Source: Phyto melanocephala (lineage: Eukaryota > Arthropoda > Insecta > Diptera > Rhinophoridae). Taken from it: a stretch of 64,000 nt of DNA. Under the pieces are notes generated by a model. It was not told the origin of the DNA. It saw only the letters and a list, made by a program, of their open reading frames with translations, and ran no database searches. A program made the position numbers and the translations under genes. The stretch is from contig OW799233.1 of NCBI GenBank assembly GCA_941918925.1, positions 7,804,001 through 7,868,000 on the forward strand, given 5' to 3'. Of this stretch, positions 24,311 to 36,471 are shown piece by piece (within the stretch, counting starts at the first letter, position 1; each line of letters begins with the position of its first letter).

Positions 24311-25207
24311 CACCAAAAACCTATATTAGCAAAAATTACAGTATCGTACATCTAATTCTGTTGATTCTATGACATCTATATAAAAGTGAAACTCTGTGTG
24401 TGCGTGTGTGTGAGCTAGACTCCGAAACTGTAAAACCGATCGGACTCAAACCTTGGCAAGTTATTGTACACATTCCAGGGAGTGTTTATGGGTGGTAAAA
24501 AGTGGGCGTTACGTTATCATTTTTAGCTACTTGCACTAGATCTATTTTTCTGAAACTTTGCACACATATTGAGCTGTCACGACTATATAGTTTCGAGATT
24601 AGAAAAGTGGGCAGGGCCACGCCCATAAAAAATAAATAATTTTTAGCTTCTTGCACTTGGTATTCAATTAAAATTCAGAATGCATTTTTATTCATTAAGG
24701 GGCGTAGCAACGCGCGCCGGGCTTGGCTAGTTTTAAATAGACTAAAAAAAACATTTGCGGGGTAAAGTTAGCATATTTTAATCTATAATTCCTTTCATAA
24801 TATACGAATTAGAAATTTTTTTCTTTTTGAAAAACACATTTTTTTACCAAGAAATATACCTGTGAAATTTTAGACGCAATCGGATTTTAATCGATGTTAC
24901 AAAGACATTTCTTATGACTTACTATTGCCTTATAAGCTATATGTTATTTCCTAATAGACCGATTTAGCCCATTTTGAATAAGAAACATTTCTGTTGTATA
25001 GAAAATATTCTGTTAAAATTTGATTCCCTAACTTTTTTGGTTCGAGCAAATGGACAGACTGACGGACATTGATAGATCGTCCTAAAACGACACCAAGACT
25101 CAAAGAGAATATAATTTTTGTGGTTTAAAATGGATATTTCAATGTGTTATAAACGGCATGACAAAATTAACATACCCCCAAACCATTTGGTTGGTGGTGG
25201 GTATAAA
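24311..25207 (+). repeat. Dispersed repeat related to R, split by a Helitron
   Basis: The left part shares atcgtacatct.attctgttgatt with 44090-44120. The right part ends ggttggtggtgggtataaaaa. The Helitron-like copy at 24375-24730 is inserted into it. No coding sequence. Confidence 0.5.
24375..24730 (+). mobile_element. Helitron-like family H, copy 2 (shortest)
   Basis: Begins TCTATATAAAAGTGAAACTC after A. Ends GCGCGCCGGGCTTGGCTAG before T. It contains only about two internal units. The preserved ends give the clearest definition of the family boundaries. Confidence 0.85.
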
Positions 25208-25401
25208 AATTAATTAAACACTAGTTAAAATCGACCGGCCATTAAAAAAGCAAAATGCGATAACTTAAAATCGATTTTATTTTTAATGTGAATAACAAAC
25301 GGGAGTGTTAAATTTGTACATTAAATAGAAATTAATACAAATAGAAAAAAACCCTAAACAGATGATAAATTCAATCAAATACCCCACACTCATTACGTAC
25401 T

Positions 25402-26482
25402 AGGGTGATCGATCATTCGACTTTTTTAAGAAACCGGTTTTCAAATAGTTTGAAATTTAGAATTTAAAAAAAACCGGTTGATATTTTGAAAATCGAGAAA
25501 AAACCGGTAAACCGGTTCGAATATATAAAATACAATATTTAAAGAAAAAATTCAAAAATATTTTAGAAAAAAGATTATAATAAAAATTATATCTAAATAT
25601 GAAATTTTTACAGTTTATATACGTTTGGCTGCACAATTACCCAATAACTAACATGAATGCAGTTGACTAATTTGATTTTAATTAGTTGAATTTAAGGACA
25701 AAAGATACTCTTTACAAGTACAATAAATAAATACAATAAATTAATACATAAATAAATAAGACTTTTATAAATTTTTGTATGTCCTTCTGTACTTTTTTTA
25801 AATGTTAAATAGATCTTTTAAACTTATATGCACTAACCTATTTTGTTTGAAATGATTTCTGTAATTTGAAATACATTTTAATGGCTTGAGAGAAAATCTT
25901 TAAAATTTCATTTTCAAATTTTTTTCTTATACCCCTGACGGACATACAAATATAGGCATAAACTAGTTTGTTCGATGGTTTAATTGAAATTTAAGTTGAC
26001 AGACACTCAATGCCATTAATTAAAATTAGAATCTGGAAGGAGGGATTATTGGTTTTTCTTTATTGTAACTACACTTTTTAACTAAAAGTGATCGATCAGC
26101 TAAGTTTATGCTTCAATTACCTTTAACTTTTAACGTTGGGTTATATCCTATTAAAAAAAATAATATTCAAGCTCAATTATTTTTCCTATTTTATATTTGT
26201 TTTTTAAACAAAAAAATAGATTTCTTACAATATTATGGACGAATATTTAATAGTTTTTATTAACTGATTTTCGAAAACTTTTCCCGTACTATATATACTA
26301 AATATGGTACGAATGTTTACAAAGATATATAAAAATAAATTTAAAAAAATAAAAAACCGGCTTTTTCGGATAAAAAACCCGGTGTATTCGATATTCGAAA
26401 AATCAACATTTAGAAAAAACCGCCAGCTGAAATAGGAAGAAACCGGGTTTTCCACCGGTTGTAAAACCGAGTCGATCACCCT
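25402..26482. mobile_element. Inverted-repeat element with AGGGTGATCGA ends
   Basis: The left end AGGGTGATCGATCATTCGAC and the right end complement AGGGTGATCGACTCGG are inverted, and TA could be the target duplication. Subterminal sequence on both sides carries repeated AACCGGTTT motifs. The 1.1-kb interior is AT-rich without a transposase signature. Unclassified non-autonomous DNA transposon. Confidence 0.6.
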
Positions 26483-26833
26483 ATTACATACATACATATA
26501 AATTTAGCCACCTGAATTCAAACTGAATTGCTAATGTATTCAATTATATTCTGAATAAGTTTTTGCATTAATAGGAGCTTTAACCATAAGTTTCTTTAAA
26601 AATTATTTTAAGCACTATGAACTAATTTAAGGTTAACAAACTTTTAAATTTTGAAAGATTTTTGGCTGAGTTTTAGTATTGTTAAGACATTTAAAAGTGT
26701 TTGCTTTTTGGTGTTTTTAGAGATCTGCATTATGTTTGATAAAGGAAACAGTGAAATTTTCATCAATGAATCATTGCCACAGAATCAGTATAAAGTGGAA
26801 ATTTGCACGAAATTGTCGTTAATGAAAATTTCA

Positions 26834-26944
26834 TTGATAAATCCACGTGACGATGTCACAAACACAGGGAGGTATGCAGGACAACATGATTGAAGAGTTA
26901 CAATATTGATGAATCCACGTGACGATGTCACAAACACAGGGAGT
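26834..26944 (+). repeat. 74-bp tandem duplication
   Basis: A 37-base block containing aatccacgtgacgatgtcac and then aaacacagggag occurs at 26834-26870 and again at 26908-26944 with one mismatch seen. Confidence 0.75.
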
Positions 26945-28384
26945 TGCGCATGACAACAAAATCAAAGGATCACTATACTTATTCAAGTTGAAACTTAGCG
27001 CCAATAAATCATTAGGATATTATTAATACGCGGAGGCCTACGACACAAAATCAACTTTAGTCATCTATGAATGTTGCGACATTTACTTAAAAAATTCAAA
27101 TATGACACCAAAGAAAAATCAGCATTTGTCATGTATGACTTAACATTGTCAGCATATGTTACGATGAATCATGATGACGTTCGCCAACGATTATAATTTT
27201 GTTTATAAAATTATAATAAAACTAAGTATATATTTTATATACATATATATTATACACATATATATTATATACATATATATTATATACATATTTTGTATGC
27301 ATTTGTAAGTACATAAAGTAAAAATAACGACACACATGTGTACATGTGCATATATACAAAAAAAATAAGTACAATTTTTTAAAATTTTTCGATATCTGAT
27401 TTAAAACATGTCAACCAGAAAGAAAATGTGTAAAAATCAAAAAGAAAAAGATGAAGAACGTACATACATATATATTTACATTTACACATTTTAATTGCAT
27501 TGTTACCACCTTACTTAACGCACCTACAATAACTAAATATAAACACATATTAGCCCAATACAAAGTGGTTGCAAATCAGCGATGTCAATACTATTCCATA
27601 TGTTATAAGCATGCTTAAAGTTGTTGCTGGTAATCTATATACACAAAGGAGTAACGTGTTTGACTAACTGATTCATCATCGCACAGCCCAAACGCAAAAA
27701 GCTAGACATGAAATTTTGACAGTGGGTTCCTCTCTGATGTATAGATCATCTAAGAAGGGATTTTTAAAAATTCAAGCTTTAAGGGAGTAAAAAAGGTTTA
27801 AAATAAGTAAAATCGGTAACCTTATATGTGCTTAACTAACGATGACGCAAATGACCTTGAAGAAGTATTGTTACCTACTCAACAAATAAGCTGACAGGTG
27901 TTTTGCACTTTTTTGAATTTTCAACACCTAAGGGGCAAAAATGGGTAAAAACTATATTTTGGTACTTTTTTGGTTCCCTATGTAACTTTCAAACACATAA
28001 ATATATAAAAAATAAAATAAAATTTTATTAGTTTATTTGAGGACAAAAAAATTTTAATAGGATTTCGCCACTTTTTTCAAATTCGCATGTAAATATAAGG
28101 GATAAAAATATTTCCTTTTTTGATACTTTAAGAATATTTTCTTATTCTTATTATTTAATAGGACATTAATTGATAATCGCCTAATAGCATATGGACAATT
28201 ATTTAGGGGAAAAGTTTGGAAACTTTTAGAGGGACAAAAAAGTGCAAAAAGGAAAAAATACGGGAAAAATATATATAATTCCCAATAACGGGGCCAATTA
28301 AAATAAAAATTTGTGTAATTTAGTAAAAAATTTAAACACTTCATAACGCGATAGAAAGGGGAAAATTCGAGAAAACAATTAAGT
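26945..28384. other. Intergenic, one small minisatellite
   Basis: An AT minisatellite (units near atatattatatacat) lies at about 27223-27292. No gene recognised. Confidence 0.5.
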
Positions 28385-29047
28385 ACTCTTTAGCACGTAC
28401 TTGTCTTTTTTAATATTAATTTATATTGCGCTAGTCAATTTAATTTGATACCCATATTGACTCTATCGATTGTTTTGAAACTGAAAAAAAAAATCGAATT
28501 TTGTTTGTAAATTTTGGAATACATATTTTTCCAAAAAAAATTTTGCCTCTAACTTTACCGATTACGCGAAAAGAAAAACCATGGTTACGACATGATCACG
28601 ACGATCATATTATAGTTTCTAAAACAATATTTGGTTGTCGAAAACAAGTAATAATTATTTTTGTTTCATTTCATCATATATTTTGTCACGATAATCAAGC
28701 ATTTGTTTGAATTGTATCATTTAATGATAACTTTTCTTAAAAATTTTAAAATGGTTATCATTTAAAAATAGTATGATTTTAAGAAAATAATTTGACCAAA
28801 ATAACATTATATTCAAAAGCATTAAAAATTACAAATAATCATTAAAAATAGGTAAAACAACAGTATGATTACAAATTAATCAAGCTATGATTTTTTTTTT
28901 AATTATAATTTGATTTCAACTGTTCTTCTTCTTGCTGAATAAATTTTTATTATTTTAAAAGTTTGAGATGTCAAAAAAATGAACAAAAATTTTGAAAAAT
29001 TAAAGAAAATTTACAAATAAACGAGAAAATGTAAAAAAATATTTGTA

Positions 29048-29757
29048 CAGGGTGGACCAAAAGTCACGCCTGCGTGTAAAAATTTAATAACTTTTTTGTT
29101 TATTAATATTTTCAGATTTTATTCATCGATTCGTGTTACACCACCATGCAAAATTTAACGACTGAGTAACGAACGAAAGTGGTAGAATTTTACTTTTAAT
29201 CGTTCTTTGAGGATGAAGTTGGTAATACAGTAACGGTGAATGGGGACAGATATCGCGCTATGCTTAATAATTTTGAACGCCCTGAGGCAGCCAACAAGTG
29301 GTTTCAGCAGGATGGAGCAACAGCACACACGGCCCGTGCCACAGTGACGCTTTTAAATGAAATTTTTGACGACCGAATTATCTCGAAAAATTCAAAATTT
29401 AATTGGCCAGCACGTTCACCGGATTTAACTGCCCCTGATTATTTTCTATGGGGTTATCTCAAAGAACGAGTGTATGTAAACAAGCCTCAAACTATAGAGC
29501 CGCTAAAGAACAACATTGAAGCTGAGACCAGGGCAATAGAGCCTGAAACCTTGCGTGCAGTTATGCAAAACGCCTGTTTAAGAGCCCAATTGTGTATCGA
29601 TGAAAATGGTGGTCATCTCTCTGACATTATTTTTCATAATTAAAATTTAGGTCATACAAAGATAATATTATAATTAAAAAAAAAATTAATAAAAAATAAT
29701 AATAAACAAAAAAGTTATTAAATTTTTACACGCAGGCGCGACTTTTGGTCCACCCTG
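29048..29757 (+). mobile_element. DD41D mariner-like element, internally deleted
   Basis: The terminal inverted repeats begin CAGGGTGGACCAAAAGTC and run about 55 bp with one mismatch seen. Both ends are flanked by TA. Inside is a short decayed transposase start (ATG at about 29144, stop after seven codons), then a jump to the C-terminal half of the transposase. The near-identical ends suggest a fairly young insertion that could be mobilised only by a complete relative. Confidence 0.88.
29189..29643 (+). pseudogene. DD41D mariner transposase, C-terminal half
   Basis: Continuous reading from about 29203 gives EDEVGNTVTVNGDRYRAML, then WFQQDGATAHTAR with the second catalytic Asp, then WPARSPDLTAPDYFLWGY with the third. 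Counting residues, 41 lie between the two Asp, hence the DD41D class. It ends GGHLSDIIFHN and a stop, the usual C-terminus. The first catalytic Asp and most of the N-terminal DNA-binding region are deleted, so this is not an active enzyme. Confidence 0.88.
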
Positions 29758-30362
29758 TATAAAAATTGCAATTAAATTGGTAAGTACAATCAATATGTGT
29801 ATGTTACAGCAAAAGCCAATAATTTGCCATAAAAAGCAAGGATTGTCGATTTCAATTGTAGTCAGATAAGTATATGATTATTGAATGATACTTTAATTAA
29901 ACATAATAATGATAACTGGTAACCATTATATGTTTTAACCATAATCATACAATTCAATCATAATATGTTGCTCTTCGATTGTGGTTACCACAACCATATT
30001 TTTTCTTTGCGTGTAGTGGGTGGTTTGTTTAAAATTATTCACCAATATATCTAAATGCATATTCTAGTAACAAAACTGTCTATAAATTATTCTAGGGCTA
30101 AAAAAAATTTAATTTTTGAGGTAAAAATATGGGAACAAAAAACTTCTTGTTTATTTCAACTGGCACACGTCCACACCATGGTATATGAGAATTTCAGTCT
30201 TGTGTCAAAATTTTAGCTAGAAAGTGGCAAAATATATTAAAAAGTGCCATAACACATGTACATATATTGAAAAATATTAAATCCATTTATTCAGTTTTTT
30301 TTAGATTAATACAACGGAATGACACTTTGTATGCCTTTGGACACCACAGGTGAAGAGTATAA

Positions 30363-30828
30363 AATACCCGCTTCAACCTCCTCAATATTTATATCAAACA
30401 AAAGGACTTGGTCAATAGAATATAGTAAATAATGAAAAAGTTAATATCTAAGATGGCGTCCCAAAATGAAATGTCAGATATATGGGTCAAAATAGTAATT
30501 ATGGCTATGCCACCTTCAACCCCCACAATATGGGTATCAAATAAAAGGGTTCGACCAGTAGAATACGGTAAACTATTGCATGAAAAAGTTAAAATCCAAC
30601 ATGGCGTCATAAAAAAATGGCGTATAATTTATTTGGATGTAGCTACTAAGATACAGCTGAGTATATAAAAATTTAAAATCAAAGATGACGTCGAAAATAA
30701 TAAAGCAAAACGGCATATAACATTAAATCCAAGCTAAGCTACGATGTGATCACTATACCCATATACATGATGGTGAAGGGTATTATCATATTAGGCACGG
30801 CTGAATATAGCATTCTTACTTGTTTTAA
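30363..30828 (-). repeat. Dispersed repeat R, inverted partial copy
   Basis: Directly abuts the previous copy. On the minus strand it starts aagtaagaatgctatattc and agccgtgcc, followed by taatacccttcacc. The interior contains the family phrase gacgtcatctttgatttta. It is truncated where it meets the other copy. Confidence 0.55.
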
Positions 30829-31539
30829 TTATATGAAATATACGACATTTTACAATATGAGAGTATACTTTGAATTGACATATTGTTTGATGTTTGCAGT
30901 CACTAATATTTATTAAAAATGCTAACTTCAAAATAAAACATAAAAAACACGTTAACAAAAACAACAAGTAGTATATTGTGCTAAACCAAAGCAAAAAACA
31001 AAATTATGAAGGCAACATGTGTATAACAAATATAATCAATTTGTAAAAAAAAATTCAAGTCAAGTATTAACGGTAAAATAAGGTAAGACATAAATATAAT
31101 AATGAAAACTAAAACGACATACTATTTGCATTGTTTTTGTTATTTCAAAATTGTGTTGAAACAAGATGTTGTAAACAAAAAAAAAACAAGAAAAAACAAC
31201 ATCAAACACCAATAGAGTTTGTGGCACACTGTGTGCTCTAGTTTTTGTGGTTCGTTTACACTTAAAAAAATCTTTATAAATACATACATATGTACGTAAG
31301 TATGTATGTATAGATAATAATAAAAAATATACATAAGTAAGTATTGATGTATGTGAAAACATGATGATTGAGGACAATTAAACATGGCCTAGATATGAGG
31401 GACGTCTTTTAAAAATTTTATGCGTGTAAATAAACAAACAAATGTTTGAGAAAAAAGGAAATTAAATATTTTATTTTCTGTGTTATAGTTAAAAGAAAAT
31501 TTCCTGTCAATCAAGACACATCTACAAGATAGTCTCCTG
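30829..31539. other. Intergenic, no feature seen
   Basis: AT-rich with a TATG tract near 31285-31310. Nothing recognised. Confidence 0.5.
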
Positions 31540-31584
31540 GCCTTGGTGTTAATGCTAGTCCGGGGTATAGATGTGCTAACAACA

Positions 31585-31915
31585 CCTCAGACTAGGGCAT
31601 AGAAGAATCCTGGATCTCGTACATAAAGAGGATAGGGAGACCAATGTACAGATGAAGTGCATTAGTCGTGTGAAGGTTGTCGAAGAGCTGCATCGATCGC
31701 TCATAGCGGATGGATTCAAGAACAAAAAGGGCATGAATAGTGACATAAGTATCTCTACTTATGAGGCATAGGAAAATCCTGGACCTCGAACTGAAAGAGG
31801 TTAGAGTGACTCATATCGCTGTAGATTAAGGATCAAAACTACACATTAAATGCAAATATTATGGGAAACCTCAATCTAACGAATATGCTGACGATTACGA
31901 AGGACTGTACAATTA
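31585..31915 (+). pseudogene. Coding-like remnant, unrecognised, with internal duplication
   Basis: One frame from about 31585 to 31767 reads without stops and with balanced composition, for example LGHRRILDLVHKEDRE and then VKVVEELHRSLIADGFKNKK. A segment of about 50 bases (ggcatagaagaatcctggat) recurs 171 bases later with substitutions (ggcataggaaaatcctggac), and another frame then stays open for about 60 codons with one stop. I do not recognise the protein. It is probably a transposon or retroelement relic. Confidence 0.4.
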
Positions 31916-32116
31916 GTACTGTTGGCAGTCATCAGTTGGCAATTTGAAAACGTTTTTTAGTTTAGATAAAACGCCTGTATTGGTGCGGGATTTAGAAAGT
32001 AAGGGATTCTGTTTGTAAGCCATGAAATTACTGTGTAGCGAAGGGAATTGATAAGTTGCCCGAAATAGTAGTGGTCTTCTTCGATATTCTTCCCAGCACG
32101 TAGATACATACATATA

Positions 32117-32440
32117 CAGTCGTGTCTGGATATAGTGAACTAATTTTTGCAAGGCTTGTTCATAGTATCCAGGTTGTTCTCTATATCAAGGTTGAAATTC
32201 AAAAACTCGTTTTATTTACTAAAAATACATATGTACATGTAAATGCAATAGCTGATTAGAAACAATTTGTACAAAAAAGGAAATATATGTACATATGTAT
32301 TTAAGTTTAATAAAAGAATTGTTGTTGAAGTTGTTTTCAAAATTTTGTTCACTATTAAAGTTTTTCACTATTTAGAGTACTCCATGCAAAAATTTTGGTG
32401 TTCACTATATGGAGGTGTTCATTATATCCAGACACGACTG
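32117..32440. mobile_element. TA-flanked MITE, 324 bp
   Basis: The ends CAGTCGTGTCTGGATATAGT and complement CAGTCGTGTCTGGATATAAT are inverted and both flanked by TA. There is no transposase. The ends and target suggest the Tc1/mariner/pogo superfamily. Confidence 0.75.
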
Positions 32441-32644
32441 TATATATAAATTGCCGAAATAACATCACTAAATGTAAAAATCACTAAAAAAAAAATGTAA
32501 CCACTTTTAAACCTTACTAACCAACCGATAACTACTAAATACATACTGGGTTAATTTTAATATATAGACAGGAAAATTATTGACATTATTTCCGTGGCAA
32601 ACATGTTTTAAAAAAATTAAAGTAAAAAACAATTAAGGCAACAA

Positions 32645-32664
32645 TCTATATATATAAAAGTGAA

Positions 32665-32715
<51 letters not shown>

Positions 32716-33419
32716 GCTATAGACTCCGAAACTGTAAAACCGATCGTACTCAAACTTTGGCAAGTTGTTGGACACATACCAGGGAGTGTTTATGGATGAA
32801 AAAAAGTGGGCGGGGCCACGCCCATAAAAAATTAGTTATCAGTTTTAGCTACTTGCACTTGACCGATTTTTCTGAAACTTTGCACACATATCGAGCTGTC
32901 ATGACTAAAAAATTTCGTGATAAGAAAAGTGGGCGGGGCCACGCCCCTAAAAAACTTCAAATATTGAGGTACTTGCACTGGACCGATTTTTCTGAAACTT
33001 TGCACGCATATTAAGCTGTCATGACTTTATAATTTCGTAATTAAAAAAGTGGGCGGGGCCACGCCCATAAAAAATTAGTTATCAGTTTTAGCTACTTGCA
33101 CTGGACCGAATTTTCTGAAACTTTGCACACATATTGAGCTGCCATGACTAAATAATTTCGTGATTAGAAAAGTGGGCAATGCCACGCCCATAAAAAATAG
33201 GTATCATTTTGAGGTACTTGCACTGGACCGATTATTCTGAAACTTTGCACCCATATTGAGCTATTATGACTTTACAATTTCGTGAAAAGAAAAGTGGGCA
33301 ATGCCACGCCCATAAAAAAAATTATAATATTTAGGTTTTTGCACTTGATATTCAATTAAAATTCAGAATGCATTTCAAATTCATTAAGGGGCGTAGCAAC
33401 GCGCGCCGGGTTTGGCTAG
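32645..33419 (+). mobile_element. Helitron-like family H, copy 3
   Basis: Starts TCTATATATATAAAAGTG after A. A 22-unit-scale GT tract follows, then five tandem units of about 122 bp with GTGGGCGGGGCCACGCCC hairpins (cores at about 32805, 32930, 33047, 33170, 33293). Ends GCGCGCCGGGTTTGGCTAG before T. Confidence 0.85.
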
Positions 33420-34299
33420 TAACAAATGCAACACAAACCAAACCAAATCAAACCAAAAACTTTATGTAATATCAACAACAGAAAAAAAAATAAATAAATC
33501 CGAAACTTAACAGTTTTTATAATTGTTTTAAAAAATGTTAAACCTCGTCTAGGGTTTAACAAAAAAATGTTTAAGGTATTTTGTGTGAGAAACTAGTATT
33601 TCTATCAAATAACAACAAAAAATTAATTATATAAACAAAACCTTAAAACAACAAACATAAACACAAATTTAATTAATGAGTAATAAATTTTGTTTGCCTC
33701 ACTTAACAGTAAAATATTGTGAAAAGCGAAAAAAATAAAATTGCTTATGCATATTACTGTTGTAACCACTATTTTATTTACAAACATTTAAACTTAATTT
33801 GAAAAAAAAACACATTCTGGCTACCTTAAACACTTACTGGGCCCAGAGTGAGATGGATTATAAGAGGAAAGAGTTTATGTCAATGTGGTAAAAAAAAAAT
33901 GTAAATAAAGACCAGCAGACAATAATAAAACAAATGCTAATTTTAACAAAAATAAAAAACCTTTAAATAAATTTTGTGCACGAATATATTAAGCCAAAGA
34001 AATATGTATAAAAAGGCCAACTTATTTAGCTGTAAGGGAGGTGTAAAGCTTTTTCGTTAGACAGATAAATAAATTTAAGTACAAGTATGAAAAAGTCAAT
34101 TTCCAAGTTATTACAAATAGTTTTTATAAATTTGTTGGTCAAAAATTAATTTTTGAAACACGTTTTTGTTGATGGAAAATTTTAGAAAAATTATTTTTCA
34201 TCTTTTTTATTAATTTTCAAATGTAGTATGTATGTATGAAATCGAATATTCGGCATATTTTTTATTCAAAATTGGGAAGAATTTAAAAAAACAGCCATC
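33420..34299. other. Intergenic, no feature seen
   Basis: AT-rich with A-rich simple sequence. Nothing recognised. Confidence 0.5.
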
Positions 34300-35405
34300 A
34301 TGTATATGGTCAAAATGACCTAATCGTAGCATTGCCCTGATTCCCTAAATTTGTTTTACGTCATTTTGTAGTTTTACATTTACATTTGATTCCCATATCG
34401 ACTCTCTCGCTTGTCTAGAAGCTAAGAAAAATCGAAAAAAAACCAAAGAAGTTGTATTTTGATGCTTATATCTCAGTTTAGTTACAAACAGATTTTTTAG
34501 AATAATTTTCGGGGAAATGTCTTGCAATTCGGTGTCAGTAGAGCATGGAAAAATTAGAGACTTAATATATTTAAATATATATTTTTTTAAATAATTTTTG
34601 CCTATAACTTTGCCGATTAGAGACCGATTTGTCAAACAATTTTTGCAAATAACCCTAAAGACATCTTCTATATATATAAAAGTGAAACTCTGTCTGTCTG
34701 TGTCTTTGTGTGTTAGCTATAGACTCCGAAACCTTAAATCCGATCGGACTCAAACTTTGGCAAGTTGTTGTACACATTCCAGGGAATGTATATGGGTGGT
34801 AAAAAGTGGGCAATGCCACGCCCATAAAAATAAGTTAACATTTTTAGCTACTTGCACAAGATCGACTATATACTTTAGTGATTAGAGAAGTGGGCAGGGC
34901 CACGCCCATAAAAAAATGTTATAATTTGAGGTACTTGCACTGGACCGATTTTTCTGAAACTTTGCACACATATTGAGCTGTCATGACTTTAAAATTTCGT
35001 GATTAGAAAAGTGGGAAGTGCCACGCCCATTAAAAAATTTAAAACTTGATATTCAATTAAAATTCAGAGTACATTTTTATTTATTTAGGGGGCGTAGCAA
35101 CGTGCGCTGGGCTTGGTTAGTAATATATAAAACATAACATATTATCATAGCGCTAACAAATGTTAATTTTTGTGTATAGGAATATAGGGAAAAACAGACA
35201 GTCGAGTTTATTAGTTTATATTTCAGAAAACATTAGGGCAGTTGTGCTGGATTTCAATAACAATAACACATATCGGTCTGTACAACATGTGAGGCCTTTA
35301 AAATCTGATTTTAACCAACTCACTGACATTTCGACTGACATTTCTCAACTATTCACAAGCTTTCAGAAAATATACGGCTTATGTCGTGGCGAAAGTATTT
35401 TCTAA
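34300..35405 (+). repeat. Dispersed repeat R, split by Helitron copy 4
   Basis: The left part (34300-34663) contains gcctataactttgccgatta, and the right part (35121-35405) contains ttgtgctggatttcaataac and agctttcagaaaatat. Both are in R-family order. The Helitron-like element at 34664-35120 separates them. Confidence 0.55.
34664..35120 (+). mobile_element. Helitron-like family H, copy 4
   Basis: Begins TCTTCTATATATATAAAAG after A. Contains about three internal units. Ends GTGCGCTGGGCTTGGTTAG before T, where the CTAG terminus has become TTAG. Confidence 0.8.
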
Positions 35406-35474
35406 AAAAAAGTTTAAAAAACTATAATCTAAAAGTTGTTTGTATGGACAAGATCATGTGTATTTAAGTGAAAC

Positions 35475-35735
35475 AAACTATTCGATATTGTCGAATAATT
35501 CGATACATAAAAACCGGTTTCACGAATAATTAACGAATATATAAGTAAATTCATACAAAAAATAAATGTTCAAATACATTTTAAGAAAATTGTGTATAAA
35601 AAATTTGATATAAAATACATTTCAAACTCATTTTTATGGGGAATAGAGATTAAAAAAGTCGGTTTAAAAAAAACTTAAAAATTATAAAAAAAAAAACATT
35701 TTTCAAATTATTCGGAAACCGGTTTTAACAACTCT
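35475..35735. repeat. Inverted repeat with AACCGGTTTC arms
   Basis: Left text aaaaccggtttcacgaataa (35513-35532) is mirrored by ttattcggaaaccggtttt (about 35709-35727). Probably a MITE, similar in subterminal motifs to the element at 25402. Exact ends are unclear. Confidence 0.4.
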
Positions 35736-36460
35736 AATGCCAAAAATATGGTTGAAGAGCGATCGTTGTTTTGCCTTTAACTTTTTTGTTTTGTCACCTA
35801 TAAAACACAATTTTCACTAGAAAGTGAGAGAACGAATATCATTACTAAACCAAAAATTTTATTATTTGCATAAAACAACAACAATAGCACATATGTATCT
35901 ATGATATAATGCGGGTGTATAGCAAGTGAAAAGATTCAGCTCAACATTCTAATAAGAAAGACCGAAAATCGTTGTCCACATAAGACATGCAATACAGGGT
36001 TTGGTACTTTTTTATGTGACAATAAAAAATCATAATATGAAAAATGGAGGGCACTTTGTTGATATTTATATGGGAATATATGTATAGGAAAATCTAAATA
36101 TTCGGAACCAATGGGCCGCTTTTATGCAAACTTCACATACACCATCTACAGACCATCCCCAACAAACCCTCAAATTATAAACGGTCGATCGGTTTCCGCT
36201 GTTACTGGTGGCATCAAAGTGTAGGCTTCTCTTTATATATATAGAAGTTGATAATTTTCTATTTAGAAAAGTTTTCGATAAATTCTCTAATTTATCTCTA
36301 TTTAAGTTCTATAGGTCCTTATATATAATTTTTGCATTTTCAAAACTGTAAATTAATTTTTCCCCTACCTAATAGTTGTTTAAACATTACATATTAAATT
36401 CCCATTCTTTTAATTGTTGTTTTTTTAGTTTTTATTATTTTTGGCATTACAATAATAGCT
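35736..36460. other. Intergenic, no feature seen
   Basis: Mostly AT-rich. A less AT-rich patch lies at about 36110-36230 with no recognised identity. Confidence 0.45.
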
Positions 36461-36471
36461 AACCGACCTGT

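Larger units (their letters stand above)
28563..30015. mobile_element. TA-flanked inverted-repeat element, host of a mariner
   Basis: The left end CGCGAAAAGAAAAACCATGG and the right end complement CACGCAAAGAAAAAATATGG are inverted and flanked by TA. The right arm is interrupted from the left by the 710-bp mariner at 29048. No own transposase is visible. Confidence 0.55.
28385..30362 (+). repeat. Dispersed repeat R with nested insertions
   Basis: Flanking text (gcctctaactttaccgatta at 28542-28561, and after 30016 aaaattattcaccaatatatc) matches the middle of other R copies. The copy ends caggtgaagagtataaaa at 30362. It is interrupted by the TIR element at 28563-30015, itself carrying a mariner. 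Confidence 0.55.

Noticed and set aside
27223..27292. CRISPR-like spaced repeats
   Set aside because: It is a simple AT minisatellite in a fly genome, with no spacers.
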